Below are positions 1 to 9,100 of a stretch of 42,932 bases of DNA, piece after piece. A model generated the notes under the pieces. The model was given only the letters and a program-made list of their open reading frames with translations, did no database searches and was not told the DNA's origin. The stretch spans positions 1 to 42,932 of the forward strand of contig JAOAGT010000009.1 of the NCBI GenBank assembly GCA_026415615.1. Reading direction: 5' to 3'. Position numbers and translations under genes: made by a program. The stretch is from Thermoleophilia bacterium. Lineage in GTDB: Bacteria; Actinomycetota; Thermoleophilia; RBG-16-64-13. Within the stretch, counting starts at the first letter, position 1. Every line of letters starts with the position of its first letter.

Positions 1-88
1 CCCCACTAAAGAAGGGCAGCATAGCCTCGACCACCTCCGGGTCGGTGGGAGTGGTGGAGGCGTGGTCGAGGTAGACTGTCCTTTCCAT
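1..88 (-). CDS. Cysteine desulfurase (NifS/IscS family), N-terminal fragment
   Basis: Only the first 29 codons lie in the window, read leftwards from ATG at 88. The peptide begins MERTVYLDHASTTPTDPEVV, which is the characteristic start of NifS/IscS-type PLP enzymes (YLDHAATTP in most members). These enzymes release sulfur from cysteine for Fe-S cluster or tRNA thiolation. The gene follows a ferredoxin gene by 53 bp on the same strand, so it may be the last part of the MoxR/DUF58/transglutaminase operon. No strong ribosome-binding site precedes the ATG. The catalytic Lys and Cys lie outside the window, so the subtype cannot be told. Confidence 0.8.
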   Translation of the reverse strand, partial: MERTVYLDHASTTPTDPEVVEAMLPFFSG

Positions 89-141
89 TGCCTGGTGCTA
101 TTGGTTAGCTGCCGCTGCTGATTAGCTGCGCGCTTGGCAGC

Positions 142-429
142 CTAGCCTGCGCTTGTGCTGCCAGGGGCTGCTGCGTCCAGCGGAGTAAGGCAGACGGCCC
201 AGTCGGGGCACATATCTTCACACAGGCGGCATGAGGTACATGCCTCAGCATCTGCCAGAAACGGCGTGCCGTCTCTCTGGGTTCCAATGGCCTGTTGTGG
301 ACAAAAATGGCTGCAGATGCCGCACCGTTTGCATCGAACCAAATTAAAGACCGGGATTTTCTTTGTAGCCAAACTCTTGGTAGCCACTGCTAATAATCCT
401 TGTTGGTCGCCTTGTTGTGTTCGTGTCAT
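142..429 (-). CDS. 2[4Fe-4S] ferredoxin-type protein
   Basis: This 95-residue protein has two complete CxxCxxCxxxCP clusters: Cys33/36/39/43 and Cys64/67/70/74. It should carry two [4Fe-4S] clusters and act as a soluble low-potential electron carrier. The layout resembles stand-alone ferredoxins and the delta subunit of 2-oxoacid:ferredoxin oxidoreductases, but no alpha, beta or gamma subunit gene is visible. The first 25 residues are a non-conserved extension. Its ATG overlaps the transglutaminase stop in an ATGA junction (426-429), so the two are translationally coupled. A cysteine desulfurase gene follows. What it donates electrons to is unknown. Confidence 0.85.
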   Translation of the reverse strand: MTRTQQGDQQGLLAVATKSLATKKIPVFNLVRCKRCGICSHFCPQQAIGTQRDGTPFLADAEACTSCRLCEDMCPDWAVCLTPLDAAAPGSTSAG

Positions 430-2813
430 TGTATATCAGGCGACAGGGACTCGGCAGCAGGCTGCAGTCCGTAATAAAGCAAGAGGGCTTTCCACCAGCC
501 GTGAGACATGCGGTGCTTTCTTGCCAAATGTGACCGTACTCTTTTCCGCACTGTCTCAACTTGCCGGTAGTCGCTGCGGGAGGCGAGTTGTCCGCCAAAC
601 AAGAGTGCGTCCACTCGCTCCGCAATACCGATCGGGACGTGAATTCCAAGATAAAGCTCGGCCAGGCGAAGCATCTCCTCGTATGTGTGACCAGGTGCGA
701 CCGGTGCTCCATAATCGGCAAGGTCTTGACGTAACAGGGCAATAGAAGCTTCAAGCCGCTTTTGCGCGGAACCAAAGTACAGGCGGCGTTGTTTCCACAT
801 GCGTCTGCCCAGTGGCCATGCGGTCACGACAACAAGTATCCCGATCACCCACGGCAACCACGGGACCCGGGTTAGCCATCCAGCCCTACCGGTGCTTGGC
901 CCATCTTCCAGGTCTAGTCCATCCTCTAACGGGCGACCAGCCCAGCGTGGCAGTGTGGTAACTGTCTGGGGTGGTGAGGCTCCTTCGCTAGTGTAGGGGT
1001 TTACAAACCCGGGGCTTGTGGAAGAAGGGCCTGGCACCGGTAGGCTGCGCCCCGGAGTGGGATCGAATGAAACCCAGCCCACCCCGGAGAAGTACGCCTC
1101 CACCCAGGCGTGTGCATTATTGGTAAAGACCCGGTAGCGGTTTGGCCCGATCTTCTGTCCAGCGGTGAAGCCCACAGCGACTCTTGCAGGGATATCGTTG
1201 TAGCGCAAGAGAATGGCCATAGAACCAGCGAAGTGCTGACAGTAACCAGCCCGAGTGTCGAACAAGAAAGCCGCGTAGGGAGAGGAGTAATCGCTGGCTG
1301 GGGGAGCAAGAGTGTAAGTGTAGTTTCGTCTAAGGTACTGCTCGATGCGCAAGGCGATTTCGTAGGGGTCCGTCGCGCCTTCTGTGATCTTCTGGTTAAG
1401 GTCGTAGAGATCAACCCACTCTCTGGTTTCGCCGAGGGCCATTTCTCTCCAAGGCGCGCTGCCGGCTATGTCGGCCCAGCTGGGGTCTGGAGGGCCGCCA
1501 TGCCACATGAGCGTGCGCCAAGTTTCAGCTGGATCAAGCCCCGAATTGCCCCCCGTGATCTCGCTCAGGCGCGGGAAGGGAAGAAGGAGATAGCTGTCTA
1601 TGTCAACAGACTCAGGATAGTCCCTGGGCCGACCGACGAGAGAGGAAGGGGCCACTATCGGCTGGACGACTGCCACACTGTAGTCAAAAACAGGGCCTAG
1701 CGGCTGGCTGGTGCGAAGCGTTCGGGTATCGTTCATCCTGAGGGGCAGTTTGCTGTCAACCGTGACAAAGACAGGGTCGCCTCCTGTAAACAAGTAGTTG
1801 GTGTAAAGCGCATAGCCGCGAAAACGCTGGTATGTGCTTATTCCCTGCGGCCTAGGATCTGGCGCAGGGACATTGTATGCGTACGTTGTCTTTGCTCCCT
1901 CGCCACGCGGCTCCGGCTCAAGCTCGGTGATAAAGGCCTTCGTAGTCACCCAGGCTGTACCAGTAAAGTGATCGAGTGCCGCGGCTCGCCAGTAGCTGGG
2001 GTTTGGGGACTCTACGTCCATTACTGGCGCGTTGTTCGCCGGATCAAGCAACCTAGGGTAGTTCTCGAGCCAGCTAAACGTAAACACGTTGCCAGCCCCA
2101 TGTTGCTTAAAGGGATCCCAAGTGCGCCAGTCTTTTAACGGTTTAGCTGCAGCAGAGGGAACTGTGAGCAACAGCGCAAGGGCCACTGCTCCTGCTAGTG
2201 CGCCTACCCCTAGTCCGGCAAGGAGCCGGCGTGGCTGCCAAAGGCCGCGGTCAGCGGTCTTTTCAAGAGCCAACAGGCCGGCAGCAACCGCAAGAAAAAC
2301 CAAGAGAAGCCAGGTCTTTCTCTGGGTTTGGTCCACAGTCAGGCCAAATCCGAGTACTACCAACAAAATCGCTGTCCCTGGCAATGCCTTTCGCAGGCTA
2401 AGAGCACAGAAGGCGGCTGCACCTGCGGTCCAGTACAGGGCGAACGCAACCAAAAGACCAAGCTCGGGATGCTCTTTCAGGTTTAAAGGAAACAGGGCAG
2501 TCCTGTAGGCCACACTGCCCAGGTAAAGCTCGTGCGTATAGAAACGGTATTGCTCACTGATCTGCTCTACCCATGCGGGAAGCGGCAGAGTGATGCGTAG
2601 GAAAAGGTAGCAGCCTACCGGCAAGAGGACTACTGCAAGTGGCCACAGGCGGCGATTTATGAGACCCGCCGAAGCGCACAGGGTGGCCATGAGGGCGGCT
2701 CTTAACATATCGGCCTTGTTGGAAGGGCTTAGGGCTCCGTCTAGAGCAACGGCGGCTATAGCCGCCAGTCCGGCAAAGCAGGCCACATACAGGAGGCGTG
2801 AGGCGGCTTTCAT
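426..2813 (-). CDS. TgpA-like membrane transglutaminase (DUF3488/transglutaminase core/DUF4129)
   Basis: This is a 795-residue membrane protein. Residues 1 to about 220 are a bundle of hydrophobic helices (DUF3488/TgpA-N type). An extracytoplasmic region follows, holding a transglutaminase-like core with the full catalytic triad visible: Cys525 in GYCQHF, His568 in NNAHAWVEAYF and Asp584 in SFDPTPG. A further transmembrane helix near residue 665 leads to a cytoplasmic DUF4129-like tail. The family always travels with MoxR and DUF58 genes, as here, and probably acts on cell-envelope proteins or peptides; the substrate is not known. The start ATG overlaps the DUF58 stop (ATGA, 2810-2813) and the stop overlaps the ferredoxin start, so translation is coupled at both ends. 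Confidence 0.92.
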   Translation of the reverse strand: MKAASRLLYVACFAGLAAIAAVALDGALSPSNKADMLRAALMATLCASAGLINRRLWPLAVVLLPVGCYLFLRITLPLPAWVEQISEQYRFYTHELYLGSVAYRTALFPLNLKEHPELGLLVAFALYWTAGAAAFCALSLRKALPGTAILLVVLGFGLTVDQTQRKTWLLLVFLAVAAGLLALEKTADRGLWQPRRLLAGLGVGALAGAVALALLLTVPSAAAKPLKDWRTWDPFKQHGAGNVFTFSWLENYPRLLDPANNAPVMDVESPNPSYWRAAALDHFTGTAWVTTKAFITELEPEPRGEGAKTTYAYNVPAPDPRPQGISTYQRFRGYALYTNYLFTGGDPVFVTVDSKLPLRMNDTRTLRTSQPLGPVFDYSVAVVQPIVAPSSLVGRPRDYPESVDIDSYLLLPFPRLSEITGGNSGLDPAETWRTLMWHGGPPDPSWADIAGSAPWREMALGETREWVDLYDLNQKITEGATDPYEIALRIEQYLRRNYTYTLAPPASDYSSPYAAFLFDTRAGYCQHFAGSMAILLRYNDIPARVAVGFTAGQKIGPNRYRVFTNNAHAWVEAYFSGVGWVSFDPTPGRSLPVPGPSSTSPGFVNPYTSEGASPPQTVTTLPRWAGRPLEDGLDLEDGPSTGRAGWLTRVPWLPWVIGILVVVTAWPLGRRMWKQRRLYFGSAQKRLEASIALLRQDLADYGAPVAPGHTYEEMLRLAELYLGIHVPIGIAERVDALLFGGQLASRSDYRQVETVRKRVRSHLARKHRMSHGWWKALLLYYGLQPAAESLSPDIQ

Positions 2814-4066
2814 CGTCTTCCCACCCCAATCCGTTCGGGCAAGACCGGTGAGACAAGGGAAAGGCGCTCGCGCAGGTCGTCGTTTGGCTCAACAGAAATA
2901 CAGGGAATGCCGGCCGACGACAAAGATAGAAGCAAGCGTCGTGAGTCTATCTCTGGGGTTTGGCTGGTTGCAGCGTAGATAACGGCTACGCGTGCACCAT
3001 CCTCTCTAAGTTCTAGCAAGGTCCGGGCCAGCAGGGGATCAAGTCCCAAAACCACAATGCTCACGCCCTGGGCCCTCAGGAGATAGCGGGCTTCACGTCT
3101 TAGTCTCTGGATCAAGTGAGACAAAGGCGAGGTTGCGTCTGCTTTGGCCTCGGCCAAAGATTGCAGGAGACTTCGCTGACCGCTGCCGTCAGGGCTGAGT
3201 CGAATCTGTCGCCAGGTTTTCTCGTGGCGCACAAGAGTGACTCCACGGCCGGAGCGCAAGACAAAATCCGCTATGCTGCCTGCGGCTCGGACCGCAAGCT
3301 CGTAGTTGCTCAGGGGCGCCCTTCCCCGCACTTGGCCTGCCGTACCGTCGAGGATTATGGTGAGGTCGGCGCCGGCGGGCTCTTCCATTTCGCGCATCAT
3401 AAGCACCCCGGTTTTTGCCGTGCTTTTCCAATCGATGCGACTAAGCGGCTCTCCTGGCTGGTGGGGGCGAATGCCGCGAAATTCCGCTGCACCAGATGTG
3501 GGTAGACCTCGACGCCCGCTCCAATCGTGCTTTAGTCCAAAATCCGGACAAAGAGCGCAGGAATAAAGGTGAGTAATGCGTGGGAGCACAGTCACAGTGA
3601 GGACTTCGCTCACTCTGCGCGCTGTCCGGGCTACTCCCAAGGGATCCTCGAACTCCGCGCTCACGGGAGGGAGGGTGTGGACCCCCCGATTTACTCTGCC
3701 TACCGACACCTTGAGATCTTTGCTGCTGCGCGGCGGCAGGTTGTCCACCTCAATATCCACCTCAGCGCTTGCAAAGTCAGTGGAAGAGCAATGTAGAGTG
3801 AGAGTGGGAGCAGGCAAGAAAGAGTCATTTCGCACGGCGAGGTGGAGCTCGGGCTCGTCCCCGTCAACAAGACGGTCGCTGCTTAGACTGCGAAGAACGC
3901 TGATCTTGCGGCCTGACACGGCGACTAACAGCCAACAGCACACAAGCACCCCGAGCAGGGCGAAGGCAAAAAGATACAGTTCCCATGTACCTATAAGACG
4001 TGCCGCTCCGTACGTTCCGGCGGCAAGACCGAGAAGCGCATAACCACGGCCGGTTAGGCGTGGCAA
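2810..4066 (-). CDS. DUF58 domain protein
   Basis: This 418-residue protein has two N-terminal hydrophobic segments (about 10-50) and then the DUF58 signature EFRGIRPHQPGEPLSRIDWK around residues 200-220. A von Willebrand A-like fold follows (ADLTIILD). DUF58 proteins are the usual middle partner between a MoxR ATPase and a TgpA-type transglutaminase and are thought to be clients or adaptors of the MoxR chaperone. The start is a TTG at 4066, three bases after the MoxR stop, preceded by a G-rich Shine-Dalgarno (GGGGGGTGAG) that also spans that stop. The stop overlaps the transglutaminase ATG by four bases. Confidence 0.9.
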   Translation of the reverse strand: MPRLTGRGYALLGLAAGTYGAARLIGTWELYLFAFALLGVLVCCWLLVAVSGRKISVLRSLSSDRLVDGDEPELHLAVRNDSFLPAPTLTLHCSSTDFASAEVDIEVDNLPPRSSKDLKVSVGRVNRGVHTLPPVSAEFEDPLGVARTARRVSEVLTVTVLPRITHLYSCALCPDFGLKHDWSGRRGLPTSGAAEFRGIRPHQPGEPLSRIDWKSTAKTGVLMMREMEEPAGADLTIILDGTAGQVRGRAPLSNYELAVRAAGSIADFVLRSGRGVTLVRHEKTWRQIRLSPDGSGQRSLLQSLAEAKADATSPLSHLIQRLRREARYLLRAQGVSIVVLGLDPLLARTLLELREDGARVAVIYAATSQTPEIDSRRLLLSLSSAGIPCISVEPNDDLRERLSLVSPVLPERIGVGRR

Positions 4067-4069
4067 GGC

Positions 4070-5080
4070 TCACCCCCCACTCTGAGGTACGGGCACAGTC
4101 TCAAGTAGTCTGGCAACTACCGTTTCTGGGGTAATCCCGCGAACTTTGGCATCCGGAGAAAGCATTAGGCGGTGGGCTAGGCAACGAACAGCTAGGTCTT
4201 TGACGTCCTTTGGAACGACGAAGTCTCGACCGCGAAGGAGGGCCAGCGCTTTGGCCGCTCTCATGAGGGCGATGCCGGCGCGAGGGCTTGCCCCCAGATA
4301 GATTTCCCGATGATGGCGAGTAGCATCCAAGAGGCTGACCACGTACCGGCGAAGAGCGGGCGCCACTCGCACGCGGGTAACTGCCTGGATCATGGCCAGA
4401 ATCTCCTTACCATTTACTACTGGCTTAAGAGCGCCCAGCGGATCACGGGAGGTTTGTTCTTGAATAATGTCCTCCTCCACTTCGGCAGAGGGATATCCCA
4501 GGCTAAGGCGCATCATGAAGCGGTCAAGCTGAGCTTCAGGCAGGGGATAGGTGCCTTCGTATTCTATGGGATTTTGAGTGGCTATGACCATAAAGGGCGG
4601 CTCCAAGTGATGGGTGACGTTGTCGACGGTAACCTGGCGCTCTTCCATGCACTCAAGTAGAGCCGATTGGGTCTTGGGGGATGCGCGGTTGATTTCGTCT
4701 GCCAGCACAATGTTGGCAAAAATGGGGCCTGGGCGAAACTCAAAAAGGCCTGTCTTTTGGTTAAACACACTTACTCCCGTAACGTCGCTGGGCAAAAGGT
4801 CAGGAGTAAATTGAATGCGCGCAAAACGGCAATCGATAGTTCGGGCTAGTGACTTGGCAAGAAGGGTCTTGCCGACACCAGGGAAGTCTTCCACGATAAT
4901 GTGGCCGCCAGCCAGGAGAGCAACTACGCAGGCGCGAATCACGTCTTCTTTGCCTAAGATTACCGAGGCAATACTTGCAGCAATACTAGTGGCCCGTTCC
5001 GCCACCAGCTGCATCTCTTCGTCGTTAAGAAGAGGGGCGGTCGAATAGGTTTCCGTTGCGGCGGGATTTTCTCCGGACAC
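4070..5080 (-). CDS. MoxR-family AAA+ ATPase
   Basis: This is a 336-residue AAA+ ATPase of the MoxR/RavA group. Walker A is FPGVGKT (about residues 66-72), Walker B is IVLADEINRA (about 123-132), and sensor-1 ATQNPIEYEGTYPLPEAQLDRF follows in two parts. The C-terminal lid domain has the family SPRAGIALMRAAKALA-type helix. I place the start at GTG 5080 because AAGGAA sits six bases upstream; an in-frame GTG at 5113 would add 11 residues but has no ribosome-binding site. MoxR proteins act as chaperone-like ATPases for neighbouring vWA/DUF58 proteins. It is the first gene of the minus-strand envelope operon and is divergent from the gene at 5195. Confidence 0.92.
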   Translation of the reverse strand: MSGENPAATETYSTAPLLNDEEMQLVAERATSIAASIASVILGKEDVIRACVVALLAGGHIIVEDFPGVGKTLLAKSLARTIDCRFARIQFTPDLLPSDVTGVSVFNQKTGLFEFRPGPIFANIVLADEINRASPKTQSALLECMEERQVTVDNVTHHLEPPFMVIATQNPIEYEGTYPLPEAQLDRFMMRLSLGYPSAEVEEDIIQEQTSRDPLGALKPVVNGKEILAMIQAVTRVRVAPALRRYVVSLLDATRHHREIYLGASPRAGIALMRAAKALALLRGRDFVVPKDVKDLAVRCLAHRLMLSPDAKVRGITPETVVARLLETVPVPQSGG

Positions 5081-5194
5081 CGTTATTTCCTTCCCTTCCC
5101 CCCAAAGTAGCACAAACAGGGAAGCTCACGCTCGTGGACAAGCCTGCATTCCGCGTGCTCGAATTGTACCAGCACCAGCAAAAGGAGGATTGCC

Positions 5195-5650
5195 GTGAGT
5201 CTCTATAAGTATGTCCCTCATCCTCATATTACAGCGCGGCGTGTAGAGCGGCCGGCTTTGGTTAGAGAACAGCACGGCCCTGGCTTCAACGGGACCCTAG
5301 CCAAGCTGATTACTGAAGGGGTAGGCACTATGTGGTGTGCCTATCTTTTCGCGGCTTTGGCCTTGGTCGCTCTGCCGCAGGCTATCCAGGGGGGGATCCT
5401 GGCCATCGTGCAGTGGGTCTCGCAGACTTTCTTGCAGCTGGTTCTTCTATCCATCATCATGGTGGGCCAGCAGGTGATTGGGGCAGCTTCGGACAAGCGC
5501 GCACTGCAAACCTATAACGATGCCGAGGCGCTTCTTCACGAGGTGCAGCAGCTTCAAGCTCATCTGGCCGCTCAAGACGAGCTGCTAGAGGCGCTAGCGG
5601 CAGAGTGTGTTAGACTACGCACGAGCAAAGGCGATGACGGGAACGAGTAG
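5195..5650 (+). CDS. Small conserved two-helix membrane protein
   Basis: This 151-residue protein starts at GTG 5195 behind an excellent AGGAGG. It has a short polar N-terminus and a hydrophobic core at about residues 43-97 that should form two transmembrane helices (TMWCAYLFAALALVALP, then FLQLVLLSIIMVG). A charged helical C-terminus (about 100-145) is likely to be coiled coil. The pattern GTMWCAY...TFLQLVLL...DKRA is familiar from uncharacterised actinobacterial membrane proteins, but I know no function for it. It lies between the divergent MoxR operon and the ileS T-box leader and is probably its own transcription unit. The 114-bp divergent gap upstream (5081-5194) must hold both promoters; I see no clear boxes in it. 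Confidence 0.75.
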   Translation: MSLYKYVPHPHITARRVERPALVREQHGPGFNGTLAKLITEGVGTMWCAYLFAALALVALPQAIQGGILAIVQWVSQTFLQLVLLSIIMVGQQVIGAASDKRALQTYNDAEALLHEVQQLQAHLAAQDELLEALAAECVRLRTSKGDDGNE

Positions 5651-5670
5651 CCGCTGCTCTTCTCTTGCAG

Positions 5671-6028
5671 CGAGCCGGGGACGGTGTGAGCCCGGTGAGA
5701 ACCAGCGAGTGAAAATCCTCCCCGAGCCGCCAGCCGAACGGTAGCCTGTGAACACTGACCAAGCTGCGAGCGCGGGTCACGCATGTTGTGTTCGCAGACT
5801 ACGCAAGTAGACCTGGCCGGGTCCTTCCCGTTACAGAAGGGGAGCGTGCTCTGTTGGAGTGGCCTCGAGTGTATGAGGGCGTGCGCCAGTACAGAGGCGC
5901 TCACTGAGTGGGCCGCATCAAGCGGAGCCGTGGCACTACGGAGCCGCGCGGCCAAGTAGGGTGGTACCGCGGGTGACGTCCCGTCCCTACGCGAGACACG
6001 TCGCGCAAGGGCGGGGCGTGTTTGTTTT
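5671..6028 (+). promoter_or_regulatory. T-box riboswitch (tRNA-Ile sensing), ultrashort Stem I type
   Basis: This leader matches an actinobacterial ileS T-box. A short Stem I closes GGGG (5677-5680) on CCCC (5720-5723) and carries the specifier ATC (Ile) at 5715-5717, in GTGAAAATCC. The canonical T-box sequence AGGGTGGTACCGCGG begins at 5958 and starts the antiterminator, whose 3' arm is CGTCCCGTCCC at 5977-5987. That arm can instead pair with GGGCGGGGCG (6009-6018), giving a hairpin followed by TGTTTGTTTT. Uncharged tRNA-Ile should therefore favour ileS expression. Stem II/III sequences between 5730 and 5955 were not folded in detail. The leader fills the only gene-free stretch above 300 bp. 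Confidence 0.9.
5977..6028 (+). terminator. Candidate intrinsic terminator of the ileS T-box
   Basis: CGTCCCGTCCC (5977-5987) pairs with GGGCGGGGCG (6009-6018) over ten pairs including two G-U pairs. The loop contains a small inner stem (GCGA/TCGC), and the stem is followed by TGTTTGTTTT (6019-6028). The 5' arm is shared with the T-box antiterminator, so the two structures exclude each other. Confidence 0.65.
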
Positions 6029-6043
6029 GGAGGACTTTGGGTT

Positions 6044-6083
6044 GGCGGGGGCGCGCGGCGCCTCTGCGCCGCGCGCCCCCGCC
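6044..6083. repeat. Perfect 18-bp GC hairpin between T-box and ileS
   Basis: Left arm GGCGGGGGCGCGCGGCGC (6044-6061), loop CTCT (6062-6065) and an exactly complementary right arm (6066-6083). It has no T-run after it and ends ten bases before the ileS Shine-Dalgarno (AGGAGGG, 6093-6099). It shares the core GGGGGCGCGC with palindromes at 11815 and 33034. Confidence 0.9.
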
Positions 6084-6103
6084 CAGCCGCACAGGAGGGA
6101 CAA

Positions 6104-9100
6104 ATGGCAGGCATTTATCGACCGGTAGATGCAGGGCAGAACTTTCCCGCCCTGGAAGAGCGAATCTTAAATTGGTGGAAAGAGCGCAGGATTTTTGAGA
6201 AAAGCCTGGAGCTTCGCGAGGGGGCGCCGGAATGGGTCTTTTATGAGGGCCCGCCGACGGCCAACGGGAAACCGGGCATCCACCACGTGCTTGCCCGTAT
6301 CTTCAAGGACCTTTATCCCCGCTACAAGACCATGCGCGGCTACTACGTAGGCCGCAAAGCTGGCTGGGACTGCCATGGCCTTCCTGTAGAGCTAGAGATC
6401 GAACGCGAGCTGGGAATCGAGCATAAGGAGCAAATTGAGGCCTACGGGGTGGCCGAGTTTAATCGGCTATGTCGGCAATCGGTCACGGCGTATGTCGAAG
6501 ACTGGAACCGGCTTACCGAGCGCATTGGGATGTGGCTTGATCTAGAGAATCCCTATATGACCATGACCGACGATTACATCGAGTCGGTGTGGTGGATTCT
6601 CTCTGAGTTTGCTAAGCAAGGTCTTCTCTACGAGGGTTACAAAGTGGTGCCTTACTGCCCCCGTTGCGGCACGGCATTGTCCTCTCACGAGGTAGCTCTT
6701 GGCTACCAACTGGTGACTGACCCCTCGGTCTATGTACGGTTCCCGGTTCTCGGTGCAGACGACGAGGTGGAGCGCGATTCTGAAGGCCGTCCAGTAAATC
6801 TGCTTATCTGGACCACCACTCCCTGGACTCTCATTTCTAACGTGGCGGCTGCGGTAGGGCCCGACATCCAGTATGCGCGGGCTTCTCTGGGGAACGAATG
6901 TTTCATCCTCGCAGCCGATTTGGTCAAAGCCGTTCTTGGTGAGCAAGCAGTGATCGAGGAAACCTTCCCAGGCTCTAGTCTGGTGGGACTTCGTTACCGA
7001 CCTCCCTACCAGTTTGTCAAGCCGGCAAAGCCGGCGTGGCGTGTGATCGCAGGCGACTTTGTCGCGACCGATGAGGGAACAGGCATTGTTCACATTGCTC
7101 CTGCTTTTGGTGCTGACGACATGGCGGTGGGTCAAGCAAACGACCTGCCCATCATCATGCCCGTGGATGAAGAGGCTCGTTTCACCGCCGAGATTACTCC
7201 GTGGGCCGGTCTTTTTGTCAAAGACGCTGATCCCCATATCATGGACGATCTGGAGGCTCGGGGTCTGCTTCTTGCCCGTCAGCCGTATGAGCACAACTAC
7301 CCGTTCTGCTGGCGCTGCGACACTCCGCTCATCTACTACGCTAAGACTTCCTGGTATGTGAAGACCACGGCGCGTAAGGAACAAATCCTCGCCGCGAACG
7401 AAGAAGTTACCTGGTATCCGGATCACCTAAAGCACGGGCGTTTTGGCAAGTGGTTGGAAAACAACGTGGACTGGTCCTTGTCTCGGGACCGCTATTGGGG
7501 CACTCCCCTACCTGTCTGGCGTTGCCCAAACGGTCATGACACTGTAGTGGGCTCTCGGGCTGAGCTAAGTCAGTTGGCTGGCCGAGATCTCTCGGGGCTG
7601 GAGCTGCATAGACCCTACGTAGATGAGGTGGTGATCAGCTGTCCGCAGTGCGGAGCCGAAGGCCGGCGGATTGAGGCTGTGATCGATGCTTGGTTTGACT
7701 CCGGGTCCATGTTTGTGGCTCAGTGGCACTACCCCTTCGAAAACCAGGAAATGTTCCACAAGCGTTTCCCGGCGGACTTTATCTGTGAGGCTATAGATCA
7801 AACGCGAGGCTGGTTTTACAGTCTGCTTGCTGTTAGCGCCCTGCTCACCGGGCACACATGCTATCGCAACGTGCTTTGTCTAGGTCACATCCTCGACAGT
7901 GAGGGACGCAAGATGTCCAAGCGCCTGGGCAACGTGGTTGATCCTTGGACAGTGCTAAACAAGCAGGGCGCGGACGCTTTGCGCTGGTATCTGTTTACGG
8001 TCAGCTCTCCCTGGTTTCCCCGCCGCTTTGGGCCCGAAAACGTGGACGAGGTCCTGCGCAAGTTCATTCTCACCTTGTGGAACACGTACTCCTTCTACAC
8101 TCTCTATGCCAACATCGATGAGTTTAATCCAGCCAAACACACTGCTCCTGTACCGGAGCGGGCTCTCATGGATCGCTGGATTCTTAGCGAGCTGCAGCTT
8201 CTCGTGAAGCGGGTCACTGCCGAGCTTGACACCTACGATGCTTTTGCAGCGGGCCGCGCCATAGCTGAGTTTGTGGATGAGCTCTCCAACTGGTATGTAC
8301 GTCGCTCGCGGCGGCGCTTTTGGAAGAGCGAGGCCGATGTTGACAAAATCTCGGCGTATCTCACGTTGTATGAATGTCTGGTCACGTTGAGCAAGCTTCT
8401 TGCTCCGTTTACTCCCTTCCTGGCGGAGGAGATCTATCAGAACTTGGTGGCCGAGCATGATCCCTCGGCCCCGGAATCGGTGCACCTGGTTGATTGGCCA
8501 GTGGCCGATGAGACCTTGATCGACGAAGATCTGTCGTTCCGCATGGGAGTAGCACGCCGGGTGGTGAACTTGGGGCGAGCGGCTCGCAATGCGGCTCAAA
8601 TCAAGACGCGTCAGCCTGTGCAGAGGGTGGTTGTAGCCTGTAGCCAAGAGGAAAGGGCTGCGCTAGAAAGCCTAGCTGCTGTAGTAGCAGACGAGCTAAA
8701 CGTCAAGGCTGTTGAATATGTGGAATCGCCGGGTGAGCTTGTGACTTACGTAGTGAAGCCAAACTACCGCACGCTTGGTCCTCGGTTTGGTAAGGACATG
8801 CCAAAAGTAGCCCAAGCTGTAGCGGCTCTTGCGCCTGACGAAGCAGGGGAGCGGCTGGCCAATGGTCTTTCGGTGACCGTAACTGTGGACGGCGTCCAGC
8901 ATGAGCTTGCCCCGGAAGACTTAGTAGTGGAGGTTCACCAGCGCGAGGGCTACCAGGTGGAGCGCGAAGGAAAACTGGTAGTGGCTCTTTCCACCGAGCT
9001 CACCCCCGAGCTACTGCAGGAGGGCTTGGCTCGCGAGCTTATCCACCATGTGCAAAACACCCGCAAGGCGGCAGATTTTCAGATTGAAGATCGCATCCAT

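Noticed and set aside
155-745. 196-codon plus-strand frame
   Set aside because: Lies antisense to the ferredoxin and transglutaminase genes, whose cysteine clusters and catalytic domains are certain; no domain seen.
6542-7426. 294-codon minus-strand frame inside ileS
   Set aside because: Wholly antisense to the IleRS editing domain; composition follows the codon structure of the real gene.
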